Assembly: GCA_951640165.1 (NCBI GenBank)
Contig: OX621252.1
Span: 3,194,501 to 3,258,500, forward strand
Length of the DNA: 64,000 nucleotides
Direction of reading: 5' to 3'
Source: Pseudoips prasinana
Taxonomy: Eukaryota; Arthropoda; Insecta; Lepidoptera; Nolidae
The notes under the pieces: model-generated
Told to the model about the DNA's origin: nothing
The model's database searches: none
Seen by the model: the letters and a program-made list of their open reading frames with translations, nothing else
Part shown: positions 54,593 through 64,000 of the stretch, in pieces
Layout of the letters: every line of letters starts with the position of its first letter
How positions within the stretch are numbered: the first letter of the stretch is position 1
Made by a program: the position numbers and the translations under genes

Positions 54593-54995
54593 TAATATCT
54601 GGGGACAATGTCACACAGATCATCCTAGCCCCAAACTAAGCAAAGCTTGTACTATGGGTACCAGGCGACGATATACATACTTATATAGATAGATAAATAC
54701 ATATATACATAGAAAACATCCATGACTCAGAATCAAATATTCGTGCTTATCACACAAATATTTGGACTTACCGGGATTCGAACCCAGGACCACCAGCTTC
54801 GTAGGCAGGAGCACTACCAACTAGGCTATGGTAAATTGGTTATTAGTTGTAATAACCTGTTTCTTAGCATAAGTTGTTAATACTGTTTGTTTTCCTAATA
54901 AAATAAAATGTAGACTCACGCCCAGCGGGGTAGGCAGAGACAACGGATGTCCATTAGTTACGATCTTTGCACAGCTTTTTTGCCTTCTTCATACA
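54593..54995 (-). mobile_element. Reversed S1 SINE and LINE tail fragment
   Basis: 54593-54834 is S1 (gggattcgaacccaggacc). 54905-54995 is the reversed tail of the family at 53683 (gactcacgcccagcggggta). Confidence 0.75.
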
Positions 54996-55885
54996 ATTAG
55001 CCAGTTCCTTTCACCGGTACGTAAGAGATCGGTGAGCTAGAGCACCTAGGCAGGCGGTGCGTCTTAAGATGGGTGACCGGCAAAGCGGTTTGAATACTGA
55101 GCGTCTTCTTTTAAGGCAACTCCGCTGTTGTTTGTACCTCATTTGACTCTCATGCAACTTGTCGCTCAAAGTTATTTATGTCCATTCACCCGATTGGGCC
55201 TCGGGGAAAGCATTTTATCATTACGAATGCAAACTAAGTGTCAAAGGTGATGATGGCGCAATACGTTCAAAATCAATGTAGTTTTAAACACAAGGTCCGT
55301 TATAATAATAATACTGAATTCATACCTTAATATAGACAGAACCATTCAGACAATATGTAGTAAAATATAAATTTAAATCATTAAACCTAAACATAACTTA
55401 ATACCAGCTAGCTAAATATCACTACTATTATAAAATAAATTGTATAAATGTTTTAACATTCCGTGTTCCTAAATATCTGTAATAAGCAACTAGAAATAAT
55501 AACTGTATTACTACAAACATGTTCTGACTATTTACAAGCGCTTTTTTTAAGTCTACGTGAATAAAAACCTTTTTTATTTTATTTATTTTATAATGCCAAC
55601 TGATAACAATTTCAGCCCAAAATAGTAAAAGTAGGTACTTGTATATGACGGAATGGCAATCTTATGTAAACTGACTGTCTGTTGTTTTGGCACCTAGCCA
55701 ATGCCGAGTGACTGTTGCCAACCAAATTGTCCATGAACTTCATTTATCAGTTATTATCACTCATTATATTTTGTTAACCTGGTCGCTGTCAATGTGATGC
55801 ATGATAAATATCAAATTTACAAAAGAATACGATTTAACTTATTTCATGATAATTACACGCCATTTAGGGCGTATTATTATAGTAA
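54996..55885. other. Unassigned, with weak SINE remnants
   Basis: 55010-55100 recalls the family at 7330-7480. The rest is AT-rich with nothing recognisable. Confidence 0.3.
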
Positions 55886-55902
55886 GAAACAAAATAAAGC
55901 TT

Positions 55903-56344
55903 TTTTTTATAAGGCAGGAGGAATGCTACACGCATGCCATCCGCAAAAAGTGTCTGCGGGTGGGTATGTCGGACTCGCACCGACTAAACCTAACCTGCCG
56001 TGGACTTCTCTTGGCGCCTGATTGGGGGAGCCCCGGGAACGCGGGTATGCTGCTCCGGTGCTCCCCTTTTGCGCCATGTCCCACCCAGATGGTCGGGACA
56101 CGTACCCTGGGAGGCCTCTGGATTGCCCTCCCCTATTGCCGTCTTCTGCCAGTCGGGCACAGCGACTGCGCCACAAACAGATCGCTGTCTTCCCGGAGCT
56201 GCTTACACGTGGCGGCAGTAGAGGACATTTCTCATACTGCCACCGCAGCCCCGTGGAGAGTTGGGCTACCGGCTGCTGCCGCCACCCCGACGCCTCCTCC
56301 GTCTGCGAGCGGGATTGGCTCGCTCCCGAAACAAAATAAAGCTT
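55903..56344 (-). mobile_element. GC-rich retroposed fragment with 17-bp target duplication
   Basis: gaaacaaaataaagctt occurs at 55886-55902 and 56328-56344. Between them is GC-rich sequence whose minus strand ends in a short poly(A) (tttttt on plus at 55901-55908). This is a 5'-truncated retroposition, probably of an R1-group LINE 3' UTR; the family assignment is weak. Confidence 0.75.
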
Positions 56345-57034
56345 GTAGAATGCCTGCCTACTTGAGTATGTTTCGCCGGACATAGACGTGTTAAGGCACA
56401 TTAAGCTATCGCCGGTCCGGTTGTAGTCATTAGTCGTTAATCTATATTCTTATTATTATTCTTTATTGCACACAGAAAACAATAAAAATAAATACAATTT
56501 ACGAAATAAAGACATGTACATAGGCGAGCTTAACTCAATAATGAGTTTTCTTACAGCAAACCAAACACAGAGGACAATTTGTTTTACAGGGTAGAACAGT
56601 GTACAACATTATCTATCTAAATTAATCTATCTAAATAACTATATGAGCCTAGAGCCCCATAAAACGAGAAAATTTCCAGCTGCAAAAGCACCAGAGGATC
56701 CAAATTTGAAGGGGATGGTATCGTAAAAGCGTTTAAACGTACGGAAGTGGTCCTACAAATTCTGTATAATAAACCGCTCTAGATATTGGTTGCAACCTAT
56801 TTAACAGCAAAGAGAATATAATTATGTTTATTTAACATTTAGTGGGCGGTTTGTTTATACCGCAATAGGAAGTTGAGCAAAGACAGATATGTGAAGGTAT
56901 AATTTGAAACTAAACAATTTACTTTTAAAATTTTCCATGTTCGGTAAGGCATTGTGCATAACGGTCTATGATTAGCTAAGTTTTATTAAACTGTTTTATT
57001 TTATTAGTCTTATAATGGCGACCCTTGGTTGATA

Positions 57035-57345
57035 TATTCCATGTACTAAGAGAGGTAGGGCACAGCGTTCATTCGCTCAAATAGCAGCCCGACTGGGGAA
57101 GTACCTCCACCTTACAGAAGACATTCCTTAAAAACAACATTAACAATATTAATGTTGTGTTTCTGCGTGTGAGTAAGGTCGCCAGAGCTCATCGGGGTGG
57201 GGGGAAGGGTCAGCTATACTTGTTTGCTGACTCTTAAAGGCCTGCATCGCACCCGCGACCACTCTGGTGTTGCGAGTGTACATGGGCGGCGATGATCACT
57301 TACCATCATGTGACCCACATGCTCGTTTGTCGTCCTCTGATATAA
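57035..57345 (-). repeat. Dispersed SINE-like repeat, inverted copy of 23886-24205
   Basis: gaggtagggcacagcgttca through gctcgtttgtcgtcc. Confidence 0.7.
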
Positions 57346-57416
57346 AAAAATGTACATTTCCATTCATTTAGCATTTCGTCGTTTACGCCAGCTATTAGCC
57401 TAAACAGGCTGGAAAT

Positions 57417-57735
57417 TTAAGTACGGTCGCGCCACGATGGAAAATTATTATCCACGTTTCTGTGCGTAGTACATCGCTTTTGAACTACAAGATCAACCAG
57501 AAGTACACCCGCAAGTACAGGTAGGGCCCCTGTACTGGTTGTTCTATAGGCTTTACACAAGAATATCAACGCCAACCTTTGGCTTTGTTGCAAATCGGTG
57601 AACAGCCCTAATGGTAACTCTGTTAGCCCATACAAGCGAGTCGTAACATATACATCCATTTGTCGCAAATCGGTGAACAGTCCTAATGGTAACTCTGTTA
57701 GCCCATACAAGCGAGTCGTAACATATACATCCACG
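57417..57735 (-). pseudogene. R1-group LINE ORF2 fragment with 75-bp duplication
   Basis: The minus strand encodes KAYRTTSTGALPVLAGVLL, matching the AYRT.ST.AL.VLAG segment after the RT domain of R1/Jockey-type LINEs. 57591-57665 and 57666-57740 are direct 75-bp repeats, in frame. Confidence 0.65.
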
Positions 57736-58560
57736 ATAGGTTTCGCCCGACATAATTCTCAGAGCATTAAAAGAGAGTGCTAACGTTGCCATTGATAAGT
57801 TGCTGGTAAGTGTAAAAGTTTCGCTTAGCTTTGTCGCTGTTACAATGGGTTTTCTAAACGATATTTAACGATTTTCTAAAAGTCCTCAATTAACATTTAG
57901 ATGTCTTGTGTGTAACAGTAACGATATTCAATTTAAAACCGTTTTAAGGGGGAGATAATAATTCACCCTTAAAAAGGAGTCTAGCTTGACTTATTGATAG
58001 TTTTCTAATGACTATAGCCTGGAGCAGGCACTTTTGCAATCACGCATCTAGAGACTGACACTGGCACTTACGCGTGTGGTCAAAGTTTTCCCGTCGCATC
58101 GGTTTCCCACGCTTCCCTACCACTTTCCTTGGAGTCTGACCCCACGAGATAGGTGTCTTCGGGTAGACAAAGACCAGGGATGTTGTTATAAAGTGGCAGG
58201 GTTCTAAGCTCCCGAAGAAATTTTTTCAGGACAGTCAAGACAAGCCGAGAAATCCTAGAAAAACGCTAATATTGGTGTATAAATTGATTTTTGACTAATT
58301 TAATCGGTGATGACAACTGAACACTAGGGTTATGTACCCTTAATTTACTAATCTGCTGGGAACGTCGATTTACTGCAAACCGCATTTGTAGGATGAGAAG
58401 GATTTCAGAATAACTTGGCAACTTTTTGTCCCACTTTAAATTTCCACATTCCACTTTTCAACTTCAAAAAATTACTGATAATATTATTTCTAACGTTATT
58501 ATTATGAGAACAGGGCATCTTTACTTCTGTCAATTTAGTATTGCCGCGTAAACTGTAGAA
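57736..58560. other. Unassigned intronic sequence
   Basis: No recognisable coding or repeat signal. Confidence 0.3.
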
Positions 58561-58562
58561 AT

Positions 58563-58801
58563 TGGCTGTGTGGTGATGGCATAGAATATCCTCACCCCAT
58601 CTCATCCCGTGGGGGCGGGAGTAGAAATCGACTGTGGGAATACCTACCAGAGAACGGGCTGCAGTCTTTCTGTGAATTATGACCATCAAACTGCGATCGC
58701 CAACCCGTCTGCCAAGCGTGGCGATTATGGCATATCCCCCATTCTTTTGGGAGGCTTTTGTCCACCAGTGGAAGTACTTTGGCTGACATGATGATGATGA
58801 T
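58563..58801 (+). mobile_element. Short non-autonomous RTE derivative
   Basis: The first about 175 bp match the RTE 5' end (ggctgtgtggtgatggca, gcgatcgccaacccgtctgc, aagcgtggcgattatggca). The last about 60 bp match the RTE 3' end (ggaggcttttgtccac, ttggctgacatgatgatga). Confidence 0.8.
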
Positions 58802-58894
58802 TGAAGAAATATAGGCGACACGTTAGATCCCGTTAATGGCTGTGGATAGTTTGAATATGTGCCATACACATTTTAATCTTCATTAATGTTTTCT

Positions 58895-59257
58895 ATTGGT
58901 CTAGTGGTTAGCGGCCCTGACTTCTAAGACAGAGGTCGTGGGTTCGATCCCCAACCAAGATAAATCATTGTGTAGAGCACGATTATTTGTTCCATGTCGA
59001 CGGTCACCGTAGCCTAGTTGGTAGTGCTCCTGCCTACGAAGCTGGTGGTCCTGGGTTCGAATCCAGGTAAGTGCAGATATTTGTGTGATGAGCACGAATA
59101 TTTGTTTCCGAGTCATGGATGTTTTCTATGTATTTAAGTATTTATCTATCTATATAAGGATGTATATCGCCGCCTGGTACCCATAGTACAAGCTTTGCTT
59201 AGTTTGGGGCTAGGATGATCTGTGTGACATTGTCCCCAGATATTATTATTATTATAT
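58895..59257 (+). mobile_element. tRNA-like SINE head followed by S1 SINE
   Basis: 58895-58995: ggtctagtggttagcggc and gtgggttcgatccccaac boxes, short body. 58998-59257: S1 with box gggttcgaatccagg. Confidence 0.75.
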
Positions 59258-59279
59258 GTATGTATTTTGAAACATATAA

Positions 59280-59660
59280 GTATGTTTATCAGTTGTCTGG
59301 TTGCCAAGGTACAGGCTTTACCTAGTTTGGGATCAGATGCAGTATATTAGTTGTCCCAAGATATCTATACATCTATACAAATAAATAAATTGAAGTGTCT
59401 GTTTGTAATATTGAAATAACTGTTTTTTACTACATGTATATGAATATATATACGGTACATACTCTAAAATAACCATTTTTGTCTGTCTGTTTGTTCCGCC
59501 TAATCTCTGAAATGGTTGGACCGATTTTGACGGGATTTTATTGGCAGGTAGCTGATGTAATAAGGAGTAACTTAGGCTACTTTTATTTTAGAAAAGTCTT
59601 TTATTTTTGATAAATAAAATAAACTAATTAACACGCGGACGAAGTCGCGGGTACAGCTAG
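59280..59660 (+). repeat. S2 SINE tail and Helitron-like unit
   Basis: 59280-59360 matches the S2 tail. 59380-59660 ends cgcggacgaagtcgcgggta then cagctag, a Helitron-type hairpin and CTAG. Confidence 0.6.
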
Positions 59661-59999
59661 TTTAATAATAAAAATAGATACAATATGTCTGCAAATATAT
59701 TGTACAACTTTTTCATTGTATACATCTTTAATTTATGTCGCCGATTTTGGTGGAAAACTTATGTGTTTGACGTACATACGTGACTCATACCCATCCACAG
59801 CCTCTAACCATTTGCACACGCCGTACAGTTTTGATGATTCTATCTATGTATGCTCTGTCCTTTTCATACTTACCTATAATTGAAAAGGATGTCATGAATG
59901 ACATTTCAATTAGTTTAGCCGGCAGCATTTTTGTGTTAATATGAATACAGAATGGGTCCCTTCAAAAAGGGAGTTAAAAGGTTTTGTAAATGGTCGGCA

Positions 60000-60095
60000 A
60001 CGTGCTAATGATGCCCCTGGTGTTGCAAACGTTCATAGGCTACGGTGACCACTTACCGTCAGGTGGGCCTTATACTTGTTTGCCAACTAAGTTGT
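60000..60095 (-). repeat. Fragment of the 23886 repeat
   Basis: gtcggcaacgtgctaatgat ... accacttaccgtcaggtggg, diverged. Confidence 0.5.
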
Positions 60096-60309
60096 ATAAA
60101 TAAATATATCGTTCACACAATCCATAATCCACAATCATCTGTGTGATTGTGCCAGGGTCGCCATTCCTGATTGGTCTTCTCAGCTTTTTGTCGTCTCCTG
60201 TGGGGTACATGCAACGCCTTGTCGGCTGGCAAGACAAATCAGGTATAGTTCAGATATTTTCTAACCTTTTCCACATATTGCATAATTAAAACTTACATAA
60301 AAATATACA

Positions 60310-60672
60310 TATTGCATAAAAATAAGTCGTGTTTTCCTTCCTGACGCTATAACTCCGCACGAACCGATTCCCACGGTTTTGCATTCGTTGGAAAGGTCTC
60401 GGGCTCCGTGAGGTTTATAACAAAGAAAATTCAGGAAAAATTTCAACAGAAAAGCGGGAAAATCTTCTTTAACGCGAGTGAAACCGCGGGGCGTAGCTAG
60501 TCTACTATATAAAAATAAGTCGGGTTTTCCTTTCTGACGCTATTACTCCAGAACGCACGAACCGATTTCCACGGTTTTGCATTCGTTGGAAAGGTCTCGG
60601 GCTCCGTCAGGTTTATAGCAAAGAAAATTTATAAAATTTAACGCGGGTAACATCGCGGGACACTGCTAGTTA
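60310..60672 (+). mobile_element. Two Lep1-like Helitrons in tandem
   Basis: Units 60315-60500 and 60503-60670 share aagtcg(g/t)gttttccttcctg-type starts and cgcg...gctag ends; the same unit is at 9032. Confidence 0.75.
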
Positions 60673-60829
60673 ACAACATAAAAATTAATTAGGTATTTGG
60701 GTTACCCGTTACAGCTTCCACATTTTTAGGGTTGCCATTATTGTTGAGACCTGATACGGGATTTATGTGTAGTGGCAAATAAATAAATACTTAAAATAAG
60801 TGTAGTAACGGTTTATGTCTTTACTACAG

Positions 60830-61345
60830 CGGCCGCCTGAGCTGTGGCCCGAACCCTAAAAGGGTGCCCTCAGGTATTAGTCGCTTAAATTAAGCTACTT
60901 GTTGAGAGCCTTCTGGGCTAGCCAACTGCTTGATGTCTTCAACTCTTTAATTTTAATATTTTTTTTTTATTATTTACCAAGTATAGTATTACAATCTAGT
61001 CTGGAGACTAATAAGTAATTTTATACTAACCTAAACTTCTACATAAACATAATTAATTCTAAGAATCAGTCCACCGACTTTCCTTACTCATATTTGTTAA
61101 GGAGAAGGCACTTTGTTCATGTTTATAAATTAATTTTAATATAGGAGTAATAAATTAAAAAATAATGGGTTAGTAACTTGTTATTTAACGAAGATTTAAA
61201 ATATATATATGATAAAAAAGACCGCACGGACGGACTAATTAATTTTTTTATTACTTTTATACTGTATTCAACTATGTTTGCACTGCGAGCTTGACAAGTT
61301 CAAGTGTATGTTAATCCAAGTGATGAATAAATTTAATTATTATAA
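60830..61345 (+). repeat. LINE 3'-end copy (family of 22416)
   Basis: gcggccgcctgagctgtggc, gaccgcacggacggacta, gatgaataaatttaatt. A 160-bp AT-rich piece interrupts it near 60960. Confidence 0.6.
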
Positions 61346-61456
61346 TAAAAAAGTCAATGTACATAAAACAAAAACAACAAAAACCAGTTCAATTACTGTT
61401 GAGTCATTTAAGTCATTCGGAACTTGGGATAACGTTATATCATACTCAACAAACAC

Positions 61457-61800
61457 TCTACCGGCTAAGTCGCCGAACATCGATTTCTTAAATGGCGTTC
61501 AAATAAATAAAGGTTAAAAACTTCGATCGATAATAAAAATGACTTAGCAATCGTTAAATCGGCTTGAAAGAATAAAAATATGAAGAATATAATGACAGTA
61601 ATCGAGGCAAAAGACGTGTGCAAAGATCGTGACAAATGAAAATCCGTTGTCTGTGTCTACCCCTCTGGGAAACATGCGTGAGTCTATGTATGTACGTATC
61701 TAAATCGGCTTCAACATGGACAATGGATTCCGGACCATTTATGACGTCACATGTGCTCATGGAAGCCGATTTAACGATTGATTAAGTCATTTTTAACTTA
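61457..61800. mobile_element. MITE M1 interrupted by a LINE tail
   Basis: An M1 half at 61467-61565 and the other part from 61701. Between them, 61566-61700 is the LINE tail family of 53683, flanked by the 11-bp duplication taaatcggctt (61555-61565, 61701-61711). Confidence 0.85.
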
Positions 61801-61911
61801 ATTTAAGCTGGCTAAATATCGTTACTATTATAAAATAAATCTTATTGTAATTTTTTCCTACAATTCGTGTACCTAAATATCTATATGTACCTAGAAATAA
61901 TTATAAATTAA

Positions 61912-62165
61912 CCGTCACCGTAGCCTAGTTGGTAGTGCTCCTGCCTACGAAGCTGGTGGTCCTGGGTTCGAATCCCGGTGAGTGCAAATATTTGTGTGAT
62001 GAGCACGAATATTTGTTTCAGAGTCATGGATGCTTTCTATGTATTTAAGTATGTATCTATCTATATAAGTATGTATATCGTCGCCTGGTACCCATACTAC
62101 AAGCTTTGCTTAGTTTGGGGTAAGGATGATCTGTGTGACATTGTCCCAAGATATTATATTTATTA
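61912..62165 (+). mobile_element. S1 SINE
   Basis: Head accgtagcctagttggtagt, box ggttcgaatcccgg, tail gacattgtcccaagatatta. Confidence 0.85.
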
Positions 62166-62219
62166 CTACAAACATGTTCTGACTAAAACGTAACGAAAAA
62201 CATTTTTTATTTAATTTTT

Positions 62220-62440
62220 TTATTTAACTTTTATTTATTTGAACACCATTTAAGAAATCGATGTTCGGCGAATTAGCCGGTAGAGCCCCTGAGGCGGCTT
62301 GAAATAATGTGTACCTATGTATTTAGAAATATATACTCGTAAGTATGTTTATCAGTTGTCTGGTTCCCATAGTACAGGCTCTGCCTAGTTTGGGATCAGA
62401 TGGTAGTGTGTTAGTTGTCCCAAGATATTTATTACTAGCT
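62220..62440. repeat. M1 half and S2 tail
   Basis: 62225-62287 is the right end of M1 (cggtagagccc followed by CTG). 62330-62430 is the S2 tail. Confidence 0.65.
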
Positions 62441-62760
62441 GTGCCCCGCGGTTTTACCCGCGCTAAATTTTATAAAATATCACAGGTCCTCCCCCGTACG
62501 TGATAGCGTGATAATATGTAGCCTATATGTTGACCCGACCTCTTAGTAATATTCCTGCAAAATTTGAAGCAAATCCGTGCAGTACTTTTTGAGTTTAGCC
62601 CGATACAGACAAACAGAAACACAGACAAAAATTCTAAAAACTATATTTTTGGCTTCGATATTGATTGTAGGTCACGCCCCAAGTATTCTTTAAAAAATAT
62701 ATTCAATGTACAGTTTTGACTTCCCTACGATTTTATTATATGTATAGATAGTACGAACGT
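62435..62760 (-). mobile_element. Lep1-like Helitron, reversed
   Basis: Starts ctagctgtgccccgcggttt and ends near ttatatgtatagata. Confidence 0.65.
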
Positions 62761-62837
62761 ATGCTGAGGATAGACCTATGGTGCATTATATTTTAGAATT
62801 AAGCATTGGTATGAATTTCTTCGTTAATAAATACATA

Positions 62838-63075
62838 CTTGACGGGCCTGTTGGCGTGGTTAGCAAATGCTTGCTTTTCATGCCGCAGGCCGTGGATTCG
62901 ATTCCCACGCAGGGCAGATATCTGTCTGTTTGTCCTGAGTCTGGCTGTAATTATCTGAGTATGTATTTTCAAATGAAAAATAGTATATGTATAATATATC
63001 AGTTATCTGGTTTCCATAGTACAAGCTCTGCTTAGTTTGGGATCAAATATATTGGAATAATGCCCCAGGATATTA
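62838..63075 (+). mobile_element. S2 SINE, near full
   Basis: gttggcgtggttagcaaatg, gtggattcgattcccacgc, tail gccccaggatattatataat. It ends about 50 bp before BLVRB exon 3. Confidence 0.8.
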
Positions 63076-63125
63076 TATAATTATATACATTAAAGATAAG
63101 TTTTAGTTTTTCTTTCCTATTACAG

Positions 63126-63274
63126 ATGATCCGAGCAAAGAGTACACGGTGGCAGTGAACCCCACGACGTCGCCAGGCCGCTGCATCTCCAAGCGGGACC
63201 TAGGAGCGTTCCTTGTGGAATCCCTCAGCGAACCCAAGTATTACAGATCTGTAATCGGCATCTGCAATAAGTAG
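63126..63274 (+). CDS. BLVRB: BLVRB-like reductase, coding exon 3
   Basis: Acceptor ctttcctattacag, phase 1. Encodes the split Asp154 and 48 more residues (EYTVAVNPTTSPGRCISKRD, LGAFLVESLSEPKYY) to TAG at 63272-63274. ISKRDLGAF matches ISKHDLGHF of vertebrate BLVRB, part of the C-terminal substrate-pocket side. The extreme C-terminus is a few residues shorter than the human one. Confidence 0.95.
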
Positions 63275-63314
63275 AAAATAGTAGTATTCGTTCAATAACT
63301 GATTCTGGACTGAG

Positions 63315-63320
63315 AATAAA
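63315..63320 (+). promoter_or_regulatory. Polyadenylation signal of the BLVRB-like gene
   Basis: AATAAA 41 bp after the stop codon, the first one downstream of it. Confidence 0.7.
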
Positions 63321-63436
63321 GTTTGCATTATACTTACCATCCTTCTCGAAATAGCTGAGCATAAATAAGCATTAAGTTAAATTGATTGCCCCCCGGTTTT
63401 TGGAATCGGTTATTAAAAATATTTATACGGAATTGG

Positions 63437-63775
63437 AATATAAATTGGATAGTTTTATATAAACTGGACAGTATTGTAAAAACTGGATAGTTTCATAAAA
63501 ACGGGATAGTTTTGTCAAAACTGGATAGTTTTGTCAAAACTGGATAGTTTTGTAAAAACTGGAGAGTTTTGTAAAAACTGGAGAGTTTTGTAAAAACTGG
63601 ATAGTTTTGTAAAAACTGCATAGTTTTGTACAAGCTGTATAGGTTTATATAAACTGATTAGTTTTGTACAAACTGGATAGTTTTATATTAACTGATTAGT
63701 TTTGTACAAACTGGATAGTTTTATATAAACTGGATATTTTTGTACAAACTGGATAGGTTTATACGAACTATACAA
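63437..63775. repeat. 19-bp minisatellite
   Basis: About 17-18 units of the type ctggatagttttgtaaaaa, with later units reading tttatataaactg. Confidence 0.9.
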
Positions 63776-64000
63776 TTTAATTTATATTTTATCTAGCGAT
63801 TATTAAATGTGCAAAGCGTAAATCTTAACGCAACTCTTACCAACTCGGGGTAGACGCTTACCGTTAAGCTATGCACGATAGAAACCGGGAGATCAATTTA
63901 CGAGTTCACTTGCCACACATGGTAGATGTAGGAGCCACTCCTCAAATTAGTTCTATCAAATATTTATTCTCAGTCCGCCTTCCGGTTTGTAGCACAAATT

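Noticed and set aside
55907..56401. Overlapping GC-rich ORFs of up to 194 codons on both strands
   Set aside because: Open frames arise from the GC-rich retroposed segment. None shows a domain, and the segment is bounded by a target duplication.
58895..58970. Possible tRNA gene
   Set aside because: A and B boxes are present but the stems do not close and SINE tails follow. The same applies to all S1, S2 and S3 heads.
61278..61517. 79-codon ORF
   Set aside because: It spans the end of a LINE 3' UTR and the start of MITE M1, so it is a chance frame.

Overview
The window looks like nuclear DNA of a lepidopteran insect. It is AT-rich and intron-bearing, and most of it is transposable elements of kinds typical of moths and butterflies: RTE, CR1/L2-like and Jockey/R1-like LINEs, several tRNA-derived SINE families, Lep1-like non-autonomous Helitrons, MITEs, and a DUF4817-type Tc1/mariner transposon. 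I cannot name the species. I see no prokaryotic operon, CRISPR array or rRNA gene.

Host genes: (1) On the minus strand, 7908-8194 holds the first two coding exons of an RRP5/PDCD11-like ribosome-biogenesis factor; the rest must lie left of the window, with the CR1-like LINEs at 1-6.9 kb inside its second intron. (2) On the plus strand, a flavin reductase/biliverdin-IX-beta reductase (BLVRB)-like gene has three coding exons at 16358-16430, 52491-52877 and 63126-63274. They join in phase into a 202-residue protein with the dinucleotide-binding motif and the Ser and His expected for the family. Its introns are about 36.1 kb and 10.2 kb. (3) Nested in the first of these introns, on the minus strand at 37909-39180, is a four-exon THAP-domain gene whose first exon ends inside a perfect 33-bp-arm inverted repeat.

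Layout: 1-7 kb, two CR1-like LINE copies about 99% alike sharing the same disabling lesions; 7.9-8.2 kb, RRP5 exons; 9-10.9 kb, Helitron, LINE fragments and a degenerate Ty3/Gypsy 3' end with LTR; 11-14.2 kb, full-length RTE; 15.4-28 kb, SINE, Helitron, MITE and LINE fragments around BLVRB exon 1; 28.2-31.6 kb, a 114-bp satellite array of about 20 units, cut by a SINE and by an 824-bp hAT-like MITE; 33.5-36.0 kb, DUF4817 transposon with about 500-bp terminal inverted repeats sitting in a TA microsatellite; 36.2-39.2 kb, a small ORF and the THAP gene; 40.9-45.8 kb, two-ORF LINE; 46.0-49.2 kb, second full-length RTE; 49.5-63 kb, Helitrons, SINEs, MITEs, retroposed fragments and BLVRB exons 2 and 3; 63.4-63.8 kb, a 19-bp minisatellite just past the BLVRB 3' end.

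The three host genes are not an operon. The notable biology is the density of nested insertions with readable target duplications, several long inverted repeats, and potentially active elements: the DUF4817 transposon, the RTEs and the two-ORF LINE. I found no clearly new multi-gene system; the strongest second-look items are the long-TIR mariner-like element, the THAP exon palindrome, and the twin LINEs sharing the same lesions.
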